A stretch of DNA of 64,000 nt from Trifolium pratense (lineage: Eukaryota; Streptophyta; Magnoliopsida; Fabales; Fabaceae). The position numbers were made by a program, and so were the translations under genes. Shown one piece after another: positions 20,802-31,232 of this stretch (position 1 is the first letter of the stretch; each line of letters starts with the position of its first letter). The stretch is taken from NCBI RefSeq assembly GCF_020283565.1, contig NC_060061.1:40027362-40091361 (forward strand). The letters run 5' to 3'. The notes under the pieces were generated by a model. It did not search any database, was not told the DNA's origin, and saw only the letters and a program-made list of their open reading frames with translations.

Positions 20802-21960
20802 GTCTAAGAGAGGTACCCGGTATACAAAGTCTCTATGAAGGAGTCGATAAAGATGCGTCTAAATATCTCATTGATTTTCAAGTTGGGGCCGGAGTATTAG
20901 GTGGTGCAGAGGTCGTTTTGCATGGTGCCAACAGGGTACTGAGCAAAAGATATGAAGATGGTTTTTTGGCTATGCTCACAATAGACTTCTCGAATGCTTT
21001 CAACATGATTGACAGGTAAAGACTTTTACAAGAGGTGAGACTGAGATGTCCATCTATCTCTTTGTGAGTTGAGTTTTTTTATGGTTAGGCAGCGAGGTTG
21101 TACCTTAGGATTGTTGTGGCAAGTGTGAGTGGTTAAGTCCCACATTGCTTAGAAAAGTGGAGGTTGAACACTTTATAAGTGAGATGACCCATAAACCTAA
21201 CACCTTAAGGTTTTGGGTAAGAGTGTGGTGTCCAACTCACTTGTAGAGTTGTTCTTAAGCCCAATGTGGATGATCCCCGGCTGTCCCCTCGTGATGACCC
21301 AACAGTGGTATCAGAGCCGATGGTTCGACGAAGGGTTGAACTGGCTCCTTGTATCGAAAGTCTTCCTGACAAAGGTGGTCAGGCGGCGAGTCCCGTGGAG
21401 CAGTGTGGCTTACGGCGGTACAAGTGTAGGTCCCGTGGAGCAGTGTGGCTTACGGCGGTACAAGTGTAGGATGAAGAAAGCTTCCGCTTGAGGGGGAGCA
21501 TATCCAAGAGTGAATGGACTCACACTTGAGGGGGAGATTGTTGTGGCAAGTGTGAGTGGTTAAGTCCCACATTGCTTAGAAAAGTGGAGGTTGAACACTT
21601 TATAAGTGAGATGACCCATAAACCTAACACCTTAAGGTTTTGGGTAAGAGTGTGGTGTCCAACTCACTTGTAGAGTTGTTCTTAAGCCCAATGTGGATGA
21701 TCCCCGGCTGTCCCCTCGTGATGACCCAACAAGGATGGACGTATTAGGCAGCCAATAGAGTGCAACAAGGTGACCTGTTAGGAGTACTCCTTTTCGCTTT
21801 TGTGTTACACCATATCATTCATATGATCAAAGACAAATGCAAGCTTCTACTTTATGCTTGGTATATTCAATTGGAATTTCGATTCCATGCAATTAGAAAA
21901 GCTTGCATTTACACATCTATATCAAGATTAACAATTTATGGATCTTTATATGACTACCGT
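20802..21960 (+). pseudogene. Non-LTR-type reverse transcriptase relic, split by a TRIM
   Basis: The left part reads SGD.. then GGAEVVLHGANRVLS and LTIDFSNAFNMIDR, an RT finger/palm segment. After the TRIM at 21112-21731, the frame resumes with VQQGDLLGVLLFAFVLH and KLLLYAWY, the next RT blocks. The join falls where the TRIM duplication AGGAT occurs. Frameshifts and stops show decay. Confidence 0.75.
21112..21731 (+). mobile_element. TRIM retrotransposon with identical LTRs, 620 bp
   Basis: Two 193-bp LTRs (21112-21304 and 21539-21731) start TGTTGTGGCAAG and end GACCCAACA. They appear identical base for base. A primer-binding site TGGTATCAGAGC lies at 21306-21317 and a purine tract TTGAGGGGGAGAT at 21526-21538. 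AGGAT flanks both sides (21107-21111, 21732-21736). The interior is non-coding and holds a roughly 41-bp tandem duplication near 21390-21470. It depends on enzymes made elsewhere. Confidence 0.95.
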
Positions 21961-22688
21961 TAATTTTGATGGGTCTCAAAAATATATTAAATAATTTTCA
22001 TTTGTTTTTAAATTTATAGATGATCTATACGATATAAACTTTCATTCCAACAAGAGATTTGTACAATTCATATTCGTTTTAATAATATTAATGACTTGTA
22101 CATCATAAAAAACTTTATCAAGTCTTTCATGTTAGACAAAGTCTGACTTATACACCTCTTTTAAGTGCCTTGCATGGGTATTAGACGTGCATGATAAAAC
22201 CTATATCTATCTATGATCTATGATTATAGATAATGCATTAAGTTGCTTTCTTATTAAACCAATTTCCAGTTTGGCGCCCATTTTCATCATACAAGGGCAA
22301 TTACGGTTAGCAATTTGTTGTTGCAACTTTAGTAATAAAACATGGCTTTGTCTAACATATACTATGTCTTACAAGACGAATAATTCATATGTCATTGCTT
22401 CAACCATTGCTCTATATAGGTGTGTAGTTTCTTTTCATGCTCTATTGCTCTGCACAAATACTAACCATAAATATAATTTTGAACAGCTTTATTCAACCGT
22501 GATTAAGCTAAAATTTTGAAATTTTTTAAAACAAATTTTTTGAAATTTGTAGTATTATATGACATCTTCAAGTTTATATAATTTATGGAGTTATTTCATC
22601 TCAAACATCTAATTACATATTTATTTACTTTTTTATATATAACCATAAATATAATGCACATTACAAAGTATCAAATGCTAATATATGG

Positions 22689-22718
22689 CCGTGCGAAAGC
22701 ACGGACATGAGATCTAGT
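22689..22718 (+). mobile_element. Helitron 3' terminus
   Basis: A 6-bp stem CCGTGC/GCACGG with GAAA loop (22689-22704) is followed nine bases later by CTAG and a T. This is the 3' hairpin plus CTRR signature of Helitrons, which insert between A and T. The 5' TC end is not identified, so the length is unknown; 21960-22688 shows no gene. Confidence 0.6.
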
Positions 22719-22918
22719 GTGTGTCATCTTGATCAGACACTAAAAAACAGACATTTTGAGTGTGGTCATCTTGCATGTCTTCTCTGAATAATAATCATCA
22801 ATTTGATCGGAGAAGGAGTCGGTGCATGCAATTGGGTCGACCAACATTCCCATTTAATGACTTGTATTATTTTTTTTTATGGTGAGTAGTACACATTAGG
22901 TTTTGTTCTATTTTGTTT

Positions 22919-23020
22919 GGTCAAGTAGTTCAGTGGTTACTTAGAAATTTCACTCTTAAGCTGAATAAGTGGGATGATCGGGATTTGAACTCCGGCCCTC
23001 TACATATATAATGCAATATG
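22919..23020 (-). repeat. 5'-truncated tRNA-derived SINE
   Basis: On the minus strand it carries a B-box-like GGAGTTCAAATCCC, then CCCACTTATTCA and the ACTACTTGACCA tail. These are shared with the SINEs at 48134-48268 and 61381-61492. The A-box end is missing. Confidence 0.6.
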
Positions 23021-23436
23021 AAACAAATTTATTTGATTTTATATATGCTCAACATGGAATGGATCTTTTTATTTTGACAAAATATGGAAATTTAAACAAA
23101 CATAATAATAACTTAATTAAGAATAACTTTTTTTTGATAAAATAATTAATAATAACTTAATAATTAAGTCATGTAGCACACAGATTTTTTTTTTTTGTAA
23201 TGACAGACACAAATTTATTTACGAATTTCGGTCCAAATACAATGCACGTATCATACCCAATTTGGTAATGTCACTTTTTAATTAAGAATTATCCCTAGAT
23301 ATTCTTTTTCTAAATTCAACTCATCTCAAGTTTATCAATATAAATATTACATGACAAGAGTGAATACACCACAACTTCATTTTTATTTTGCAGAGTTTCT
23401 TTTTTACTCATTTCGTTCTCTATTGTTAACACTGCC

Positions 23437-24768
23437 ATGACTAGGAGGAAAGTGAATCTTGCCTGCATAACCGACGACTCAAAGAGAAGGGCAACATTCA
23501 TCAAAAGAAAAAATGGTTAGAAGTTTTCCTCTCTCTTTCATTTATATATATATATATATATCAACCTTATACTTTAGTTACCGTTGGTTAATAACAAACT
23601 ATCATATCTAGCTACTGAAAAATAAAATTAATAATTAATATTGTTAGATCTAGAAATAGATAACTAATTGGTGTTGAAACTGGTTGGAGGAGGAGTTAGA
23701 CTAACTAATATTTGAATCTCAATATATTTATATTTAGAGTTTCATATTGCTTCTAATAGGATTACAGTTATCACTGATTAAGAAAATGGCATGTCAAAAT
23801 AAAGAAAAAAAGAAGTTAGAGAAAAATAAATTGAAATTCTCACAAATTTACTGCTCACAAAATTTAGTTACCGAATCAAAGAGATAAATTTTACTTTTTT
23901 TATTTGCATTTAGTTTATGCCCCCGAGTTTTTGTTTCATTTTAATTTTAATATATTTAGCTGTTGTTGACCAATTTATTACAGGGTCAGCATTAGCTTGA
24001 ATGATTTTTTGATTACCAGCACTTCATATCTTTGGATTCAAAAAATGGTTTTTTTTTTTGTATTAATCCTCTAGTAATGGATGAAAATTATTGTTTTATT
24101 TTTGTGATTACAACTTTAGATGTTCATATCAAATAGAAAAACCATTTTTCAATTACCATCTGGCTGAAATTTTTTTAATAGGTTTAGTCAAGAAGATGGA
24201 TGAAATAACCACACTTTGTGGAGTTGAAGCATGTGCCATAATCTTCAGTGAAAATGATCCTCAACCAGTGATTTGGCCATCACCACGGGGGGTCCATACC
24301 GTGTTGTCAAGGTTTAGGAGGTTGCCTGAACTAGAACAAAGCAAAAAGATGCAAAATCAAGAGAGCTTCTTGAAGGAAAGGATACAAAAGGGACAAGAAA
24401 AACTGAAAAAACTAAGGAACGAGAATAGAAAAAAGGAACTGACCAATCTCATGTTTCAATGCCTTAATGCTGGCCAGATTACTGACAATGTTGGCATGAA
24501 TGATCTCAATGGTCTCTCTTGGTTAATTGATCAAAATACGAGACAAATTGAAAGGTATATGGAAGAGAAGCAAGCTGCAACAGTGGTCGAAAATCATGCT
24601 GAAAATGTGATTGGAAGGGTGCAGGGGATGGAGAACAATGTTGATGCAATGCAGACACAACATTGGTCATTGGACTTCATGACCAACAACAATTTTGGTG
24701 ATGTGTTGCCATTTGAAATTGGTAACAATGCACCAAATGATTTTTGGTATAATCCACAAGTCTTTTAA
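23437..24768 (+). CDS. Type I (M-gamma, AGL80-like) MADS-box protein
   Basis: Two exons, 23437-23515 and 24182-24768, are separated by a 666-bp GT-AG intron and give 221 residues. Exon 1 encodes RRKVNLACITDDSKRRATF and the KRKN end. Exon 2 continues with GLVKKMDEITTLCGVEACAI, completing the MADS domain. A WPSP.GVHTVLSRFR motif follows, then a charged coiled-coil-like region (about 85-135) and a short acidic, Asn-rich C-terminus. Intron position and phase match the gene at 16705-18077, so the two are local duplicates. The size is normal for the family. A DNA-binding role, probably as a heterodimer with an M-alpha partner in female gametophyte or endosperm, is inferred from AGL80. Confidence 0.85.
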
Positions 24769-25589
24769 GAAAACTATATGTTCTTCTTTGTAGTTTTTTT
24801 TGGAGTCTCTTTCAATTCATTTGAATTGTTGAATAAGTTAATGTTTGGTTTAATTTCAGTTTTTGTGTTTTAAAATGTGTCATGCTTGGAAGCATAGGAT
24901 TGGACACATTAATAAAAAATTCATCATGGTTTAGTATTCTTAATGTATGTTTATTAATTTCTTGTTTGCAAAACATTAATCACTATGTGGTTTTCATTCA
25001 TTTAGTATCTATATTGTTTATGTTCGAATTTTTATTGCATACAATGGAGTGTTTATTTACTAGACTTTAAACGTCAATACCTAAGATTTGTCGTCTAAAA
25101 TTTGAATCATTAAAAATTAAATATTTTAAAATATATTTAGAGGTCGTTTGTTACATCATTTTTTAGAAGAAAAAAAAAATCACTCTTTTGAATAAAACTA
25201 ATCACTTTTGAAAATATCACATCCGTGTGTTACAGATTTATAAAAAAAAAAATTAATCTAAATATCATAAGAAAAAAGGTGAAAAAGAGAAGCTGATAAA
25301 ACTTGTATCTCAAATAATAGATTTTTTTTACAGGAGAGAGAAAACAAGTGTTAAAAGATGAAGGTTATTTTATAATTAAAAAAATTACTTTTGCATGCAT
25401 GTCGAATCCAAACAAAATAAAGATTATTTTATTAAAAAAAGTGATTTTACAATAAACAAACACAGTAAATTCTACTTTTATTTTATTTATAAAATCTCTA
25501 AAAATTAATCTTTAAATTATTGAATATCAAAATCATTATTTGATCTATATAATTAGTATTATGTATGACAACTTCTATCCTAAAATAAC
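24769..25589. other. AT-rich intergenic segment
   Basis: The first part is probably the 3' untranslated region of the second MADS gene. A segment at about 25140-25465 begins GGTCGTTTGTTAC and ends with AACAAACAC, which hints at a decayed MITE. No gene seen. Confidence 0.4.
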
Positions 25590-26499
25590 CTTCGGGAGGG
25601 TCTGCGTGGTGGAGGGAGTTGGCTCGCATTCGGGATGGTGAGGGTGGGTCAGGGGGAGGATGGTTTAGGGAGCAGATTTCAAGGAAGGTAGGGGATGGGT
25701 CCGACACTTTTTTTCTGGACTGACCCCTTGGTGGATGGGACCCCGTTGTGTGACCGTTTTGGGAGGCTGTTTGACCTGGAAGAGAACAAATCGGCTTCAG
25801 TGGCTGAGATGTTCTTGTTGGGGTGGGGGGCTGAGGGGGAGGCGTGGTGTGGCGGCATCAGTTGAAGGCGTGAGAGGAGGAGATCCTGGAGGAGTGTCCG
25901 TCTGTACTTCATACCCTCTCTTTGCAGGATCGTATTTCAGATAGGTGGCAGTTGCAGCCTGACTTGGGTGGTGGCTATACAGTTCGTAGTGCTTATTAAC
26001 TTTTGACCTCGCATGATGCGATTGCTTTGGATGCTGCAGCAGGTCTTATTTGACACTCTCAGGTTCCTTTGAAGGTTTCTATCTTTGCATGGCGACTCTT
26101 GCGGGACAGGTTACCTACCAAAGCAAACCTAGTTTCTCGTGGCATCTTATCCCTGGCGGCTCATCTTTGTGTTTCGGGTTGCGGAGAGGTCGAATCAGCT
26201 CAGCATTTGTTCCTCTCTTGTAGCATGTTTGGTTCACTTTGGTCTCTTATCAGCTCGTGGATTGGCTCTTCATTGGTGATTGCTCAGACTCCTTCGGATC
26301 ATTTTGTTCAGATTACTACATCAGGAGGTGGTCTTCGAGCACGACGTTCCTTCATGCAACTCATATAGCTTGCCTGTGTGTGGGTTGTGTGGACCGAAAG
26401 AAACCACAAATTGTTTAGAGGATCAACAAACTCATTACATCAGATGTTGGAAAAGATTAAAAATTTCTCTTATAGGTGGTTGAAAGCGACGAGTTGTAC
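25590..26499 (+). pseudogene. LINE ORF2 C-terminal relic (zf-RVT region)
   Basis: Frame-shifted pieces read GDGSDTFFWTDPLVDGTPL, then VSIFAWRLLRDRLPTKANL with a CX..C..H zinc-like pattern around SGCGEVESAQHLFLSC, then LEKIKNFSYRWLKATS. This is the zf-RVT end of plant L1-type ORF2. The 3' part resumes at 27529 after the hAT insertion and runs into the TA repeat near 27645. Several shifts and stops are present. Confidence 0.8.
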
Positions 26500-27520
26500 T
26501 AGGGGTGGGCATCGGTCGGATCCGGTCGGATTCGGTCCCAAAAACCCCATCTGATATGAAACCGAGGAGGACAAAAACAGACTCACTTCCGACCATCAAG
26601 AGCAACGGTTTAGTCGGGTGCGGTTGAAATCGGTGGCGGGTGGACGGCTCGGTTAGTTCGGTTTGTATCTTCTCCATTTATGATTTTAATAGGATGATTT
26701 TGCACGAAACTGAGCAAGATGATGACAGAAAGTTGCTCACCGGAAAGCAATATGAATAGTGCGAAGAATAAGAAGCTTGAACCGTAAAAAAAAAGAATAA
26801 GAAGGTTGATTATCACCATTCCAGTATTGTTTATAATGAGCAACAATGGATATGAGAGAAAGATTGAGTTTAGGATCACCTGGATGAAGATGGAAGAGAT
26901 AGGTGGGAGTGTGGCAAAGCTTGAAATCAGATGGGATAGTCTCTGCATAACTCTTTTTGAAGAAGTTTACTAAAAAATATAAAAGAAGTGTATTTTTTTT
27001 ATATATGAAAAATAATGCTTTATTAGTTGTATTTTTTAATGTGAAAATACTACTACTAGTAGTACTTTCTAAGTTTCTATAAGTTAAAGTGTTAAACGTG
27101 TCATTGTTTTCTATATTCTATATTTAATAAATAAATTGAACATGTCCATTCTCCATGTACTAGCTAATGTAGGCATGTGACTTCTGCAAAAATATTAAAC
27201 GTGTAGCAGTAACATTTACTTTTATGGTTCCAATGTATGCTTTTTCTTGTTTCAAGGAACATATAGCTGTGTTCTACGGACATTGTGATTGGACATTTTA
27301 TAAAGATACTAGTACTCTATTATACTAATTGGGTCACATTCGGTCGGGTTTGAGTCCCATCGGATCAAAAAATTTCAAACCGCACCCGTCCGATTCCACC
27401 CATGTGAAACTGAAAAATGTACATAGTTGACCCGTGACCCACTTCAATCCGCCCGTTTGCCTTTTTCCATTGTTGGGTTTACCGGGTTTCGGGCAGGTCA
27501 ACAGTTTTTGCACAGCCCTA
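26500..27520. mobile_element. Non-autonomous hAT element, 1,021 bp
   Basis: The ends are TAGGGGTGGGCAT on the left and TTAGGGCTGTGCA on the right when reversed. Flanks are AGTTGTAC on both sides (26492-26499, 27521-27528), the 8-bp duplication of hAT elements. Subterminal GGTCGG and CGGGTTT motifs are frequent. No transposase seen. Confidence 0.85.
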
Positions 27521-27671
27521 AGTTGTACTTTAGCTTTGAACTGCCATAGTTAGTGGTCTAGTCCTATGCTTTGCTTGGGTCTTATGTAGTTTCTTTTGGT
27601 TATTGTACTTTGACTATTTGTAACCTTTGTTAGTCTCTCTCGGCTATATATATATATATATATATATATAT

Positions 27672-28067
27672 GGGGAGGGATCAAATTACACCGGTGTAAC
27701 ATTTGAGTGATGTTACACCGCTCAATAACTCTTTAACGAATACAAATTTTACAAAATCCACCATTGGATTGAAAGTTCATATCTTATAGATCATCCATGT
27801 TAAATTTTACAAAAATCTAAAATCATTTGATATGTTATTGAGATCGATCAAGATTAACGGTATTCAATAAAAACACATAAAGCGTTAATCTTGATCGATC
27901 TCAATAACATATCAAACGATTTTAGATTTTTGTAAAATTGAACATGGACGATCTAAATGATATAAACTTTCAATCCAACGGTGGATTTTGTATAATTTTT
28001 ATTCGTTGAAGCGTTATTGAGCGGTGTAACATTACTCAGATGTTACACCGGTGTAATTTGATCCCTC

Positions 28068-28070
<3 letters not shown>
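27672..28070. mobile_element. Foldback MITE, 399 bp near-perfect hairpin
   Basis: Starts GGGGAGGGATCAAATTACAC and ends with its inverse. The two halves are inverted copies along their whole length, centred near 27871, with only scattered mismatches. It sits in a TA microsatellite, so the duplication is TA or hidden by the repeat. No ORF. Confidence 0.85.

Positions 28071-28155
<85 letters not shown>
28071..28155. repeat. (TA)n microsatellite
   Basis: About 42 TA units; a shorter TA tract lies on the other side of the hairpin MITE, at about 27647-27671. Confidence 0.98.
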
Positions 28156-28157
<2 letters not shown>

Positions 28158-28349
28158 TTTTGTCTTGTTCAAAATAAAAAAATAGAATAAAGAACTCACA
28201 AATCAAAATACAAAAATAATAAAATCAAACATTATAAAATAAAACACGCACGAAGAAGCCACTGACTAAGCAGGAGTCACCCTACCTTCAGATCACCAGT
28301 CTACCAACACAGAAGAGAAAAAAATAACACTACAAGAAAACATGCATTT

Positions 28350-28612
28350 ACTGAGGGCCTTTGGCCCTCAGTAATGCACAAATTTCGTCTAAAATGCATG
28401 CATTACTGACGGCCTTGGGCCCTCTGTAATTAGCTCGCCAGTAATGGTTACTGACGGCCCAGGACCGTCAATAACGTTACTGACGGCCTGGAGCCGTCAA
28501 TAATACACACCGGTCAATTCAAAAGACCACGCATTTGTGACGGCCTGGAGCCGTCAGTATGCTTTGTTCTTTTCGCACATTGTGACGGCCTAGAGCCGTC
28601 AGTAATGGTGAA
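28350..28612. repeat. CACTA left subterminal palindromic repeats
   Basis: About six copies of TGACGGCC-(4 nt)-CCGTCA-type units such as GACGGCCTGGAGCCGTC, often followed by GTAAT. In En/Spm, subterminal repeats are the binding sites of TNPA. The AT-rich stretch 28613-28890 holds no gene. Confidence 0.85.
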
Positions 28613-29139
28613 CGATTAAAAAAAAAATTAATAATTTAATTATTTAAAAATCAGTATTTGATTTTTAAATAATTAAATTATTAATTTTTTTTTTTAAAAA
28701 TTAATATTAATTTTTTAAAACAAAAAATATACTGCATAATAAATAATTAAAAAAATATTAAAATTAAAATTTAATAAAAAGCATAATAAAAATACTTAAC
28801 ATAAGCATAATTAAATATAATGATAATATTGTCATTACAAAAAGAAAACAATTAAACAAATAATAATCAACAACAGATTATTAAAATTACACATCAACGT
28901 TGGTCAGGCGGCTGATATAGTGGTCGCTTCCCCTTGCCAGTGTCTGTTGGCTGACGCGACCTTCCTCGGCCTCGGCCTCTACCTCCCTCGTGTATTACGA
29001 CTCCGGGGAGTGACGTTCGCGAAGGAGGTCGTGCCACAGGCCTATGAACGAAGTTAATTGGGGCTTGATTTGGGAAGAAGTTGCCTTGGGGTTGATTTGG
29101 ATGTGGGATTATGAAGTCTTGTTGTGGATTTAATGATCT

Positions 29140-31003
29140 CTAGTATTCGGTGAAAGCAGTTTGTTGATTATTTCTACCGCTTCCGTCACTACTGCTTCCA
29201 CTTGTTTGCCCAGTAGGATCAAAAAATTGTAAATGAACTGGTTCATTAAGCATCTGACTCATATCCTCTATGCCCATACTCAGTACTGGATCACCCTCTC
29301 GGTACTCCGGCAGCTGATTCAAATTAACCATGCTACTCAAATCCGGTCGATATTCTTGTTCACCGGCATTTTGATTTTGTCGTGCCGAAGCCTGAGATGA
29401 TGATCCAACCCCCCCCCCCCCCCCCCCCCCGCCGGCGCCCTCTGCTGCGCAAAGAATTCCTGCAATATATGTTGGACCCGTAGGTCCACCCGGTCATCAA
29501 ATGATGCTTCGAACTCATCGCGGAATTCTTCTCTATACGTGGCCCTCATTCGCGCTTCATACTCATCATCGGTTTCCTCTCTTTGAGTTGGACGAGAGCG
29601 TCCTGTACTCGATGAAGATGAAGATGTGTAAGTGACATCTCTCAAACCAGTTGGGTCACTTGCATATAGAGAAGATGTACACCCAGCAGCGAATTTGCGA
29701 CCTCGAGTCGGACCACCAGCATTCTTAACAAAAGCCAACGACATCTTGTTTCGACGAACATCCTCATTATCTCGCCTATGAGGTGGTAGTCGTAGTTGGC
29801 TTGCATTATATTCTTCAACCCAAATTTGCGTCAACCTCTACAATAAATTAAAAAAAATTTATAATTAATTAATTATAATGTTTAGATATAATTATATAAT
29901 GTTTAAAAAATAATGTTATACGAAATAAATAATAAATAATATATATAATTAAATACTTACCGACACTTCTTGCGCCCTTGCCCCCGTCCACTGACCGGAA
30001 TCTGCATACCGGTGCATCATGTCATTCATCTCCATAAAGGTGGGTGGACGACCAAATTGTTGGATGAACTCAAGACGAAGCGTTCCGGCAGATTTAGACC
30101 CTCCAGAGTGTACGCACGCACGATTGGCTTCATCAGTATTTCTGTTGGCTTTGTTCTTTATACACTTTGCAATATACTCTTCCTCTTCCCATCTGCGGCA
30201 CAGCATAGGGTATGAATTGCCAGCGAGCCAAAGTGGTGGTTTTGAAGGATCCTTTTTAATCTTTTTCCGCGCTTCAAAAAGTAAGGTCGACAGACGCTTG
30301 GTGGCTTTTTTGTTGAATATACGCTCAATAGCCGCTGTGTGGTGATTCAGCCAAGTTACTTGCGACTACGAAAAATAAAGAAAAATTGTTAATAAATTAG
30401 TAAATATATGTTTAGTAACAAAATTGATTTGATAAAAAAGTAATTATAAATAAAAACGTACCCTGAAGCCATTCCAAAATTGTTGATATCCACGCTCATC
30501 TGCCCTAACCTCCGTCCAGTTGAGATATGGAGCCTGGAATTTGAATTTCAATGCATTATTGATTGCCTTATTCGCCGGATTTTGGGGTTGCAAACTGCAC
30601 AATATATATATATATTAGTTAAGAATAATTATCATATATATCCAATTAATTTATTAAACACAAATTCTTAATAATAATTAACTTACTCTGTGGCGGTATA
30701 TGGCATGATGATGGGTCTACCATGCCGGTCAACCAACAATTCATTTTGAGGAGCTAGAAGTGCAATATCGGCAATTTCCTCGTCCTCGTGGTCATCATCG
30801 TCGTCGTAGGAGTCGTACTCCTCTTCCACACCATCTACGGTTCGAGACTTGGGCATACCCTCCAACCATCGATTCCGAACAACGCGGCGGGGTAATCTAC
30901 GTCTACGTGGAGCGCGTCCGTGTCCGACACCCGGTGCTGGTGGAATATCATCAATGTCATCATCGACATTGTCATCATCAAAATTTTCTTCATCTGGATT
31001 CAT
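29140..31003 (-). pseudogene. CACTA TNPA-like (Transposase_24 family) gene, frameshifted
   Basis: A four-exon model fits in phase: 31003-30687, 30594-30462, 30365-29961 and 29837 onward, all with GT-AG introns. Exon 1 is very acidic and then Arg-rich. Exons 2-3 hold the Transposase_24-like segment (WLNHHTAAIERIFNKKATKR, then ARKKIKKDPSKPPLW and HSGGSKSAGTLRLEFIQQFG). Exon 4 encodes the region beginning LTQIWVEEYN and a Ser/Arg/Glu-rich part. At 29408-29430 a run of 23 C (G on the coding strand) puts the downstream sequence out of frame; a tract of 21 or 24 would restore the frame that ends with TAG at 29140. Beyond that TAG the same frame stays open to 28894 and encodes a Pro/Gln- and RGRGRGR-rich tail, so the TAG may itself be a mutation. 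Confidence 0.75.
29408..29430. repeat. 23-base poly-C tract in coding exon
   Basis: It encodes a Gly run on the minus strand and coincides with the frameshift in the TNPA-like gene. Homopolymer length is unstable and hard to sequence, so an assembly error is possible. Confidence 0.9.
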
Positions 31004-31232
31004 CTATAATAAAAAAATATATGATAAATATATTTATATAATTAAGAAATACATGACAAATATATATATAATTAAGAAATACATGACAAATATATATATA
31101 ATTAATTAAGAAATACATGACATATATTGTTTTATAATTCATCATCATTAAACGATAAACAAATGCAACCAAAAACAAATATTCAAGTACAACGATTAAT
31201 ATTATTACAACGCGGATAACTATATTATAAAA

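Noticed and set aside
27672..28070. Considered as a microRNA precursor or CRISPR-like repeat
   Set aside because: Arms are far longer than a normal miRNA hairpin, and terminal features fit a MITE. CRISPR arrays are not expected in a plant nucleus, and there are no spaced repeats.
28350..28612. Palindromic GACGGCC repeats considered as a CRISPR array
   Set aside because: Spacing is irregular and the same repeats occur in mirror position at the other end of a CACTA element, so they are subterminal transposon repeats.
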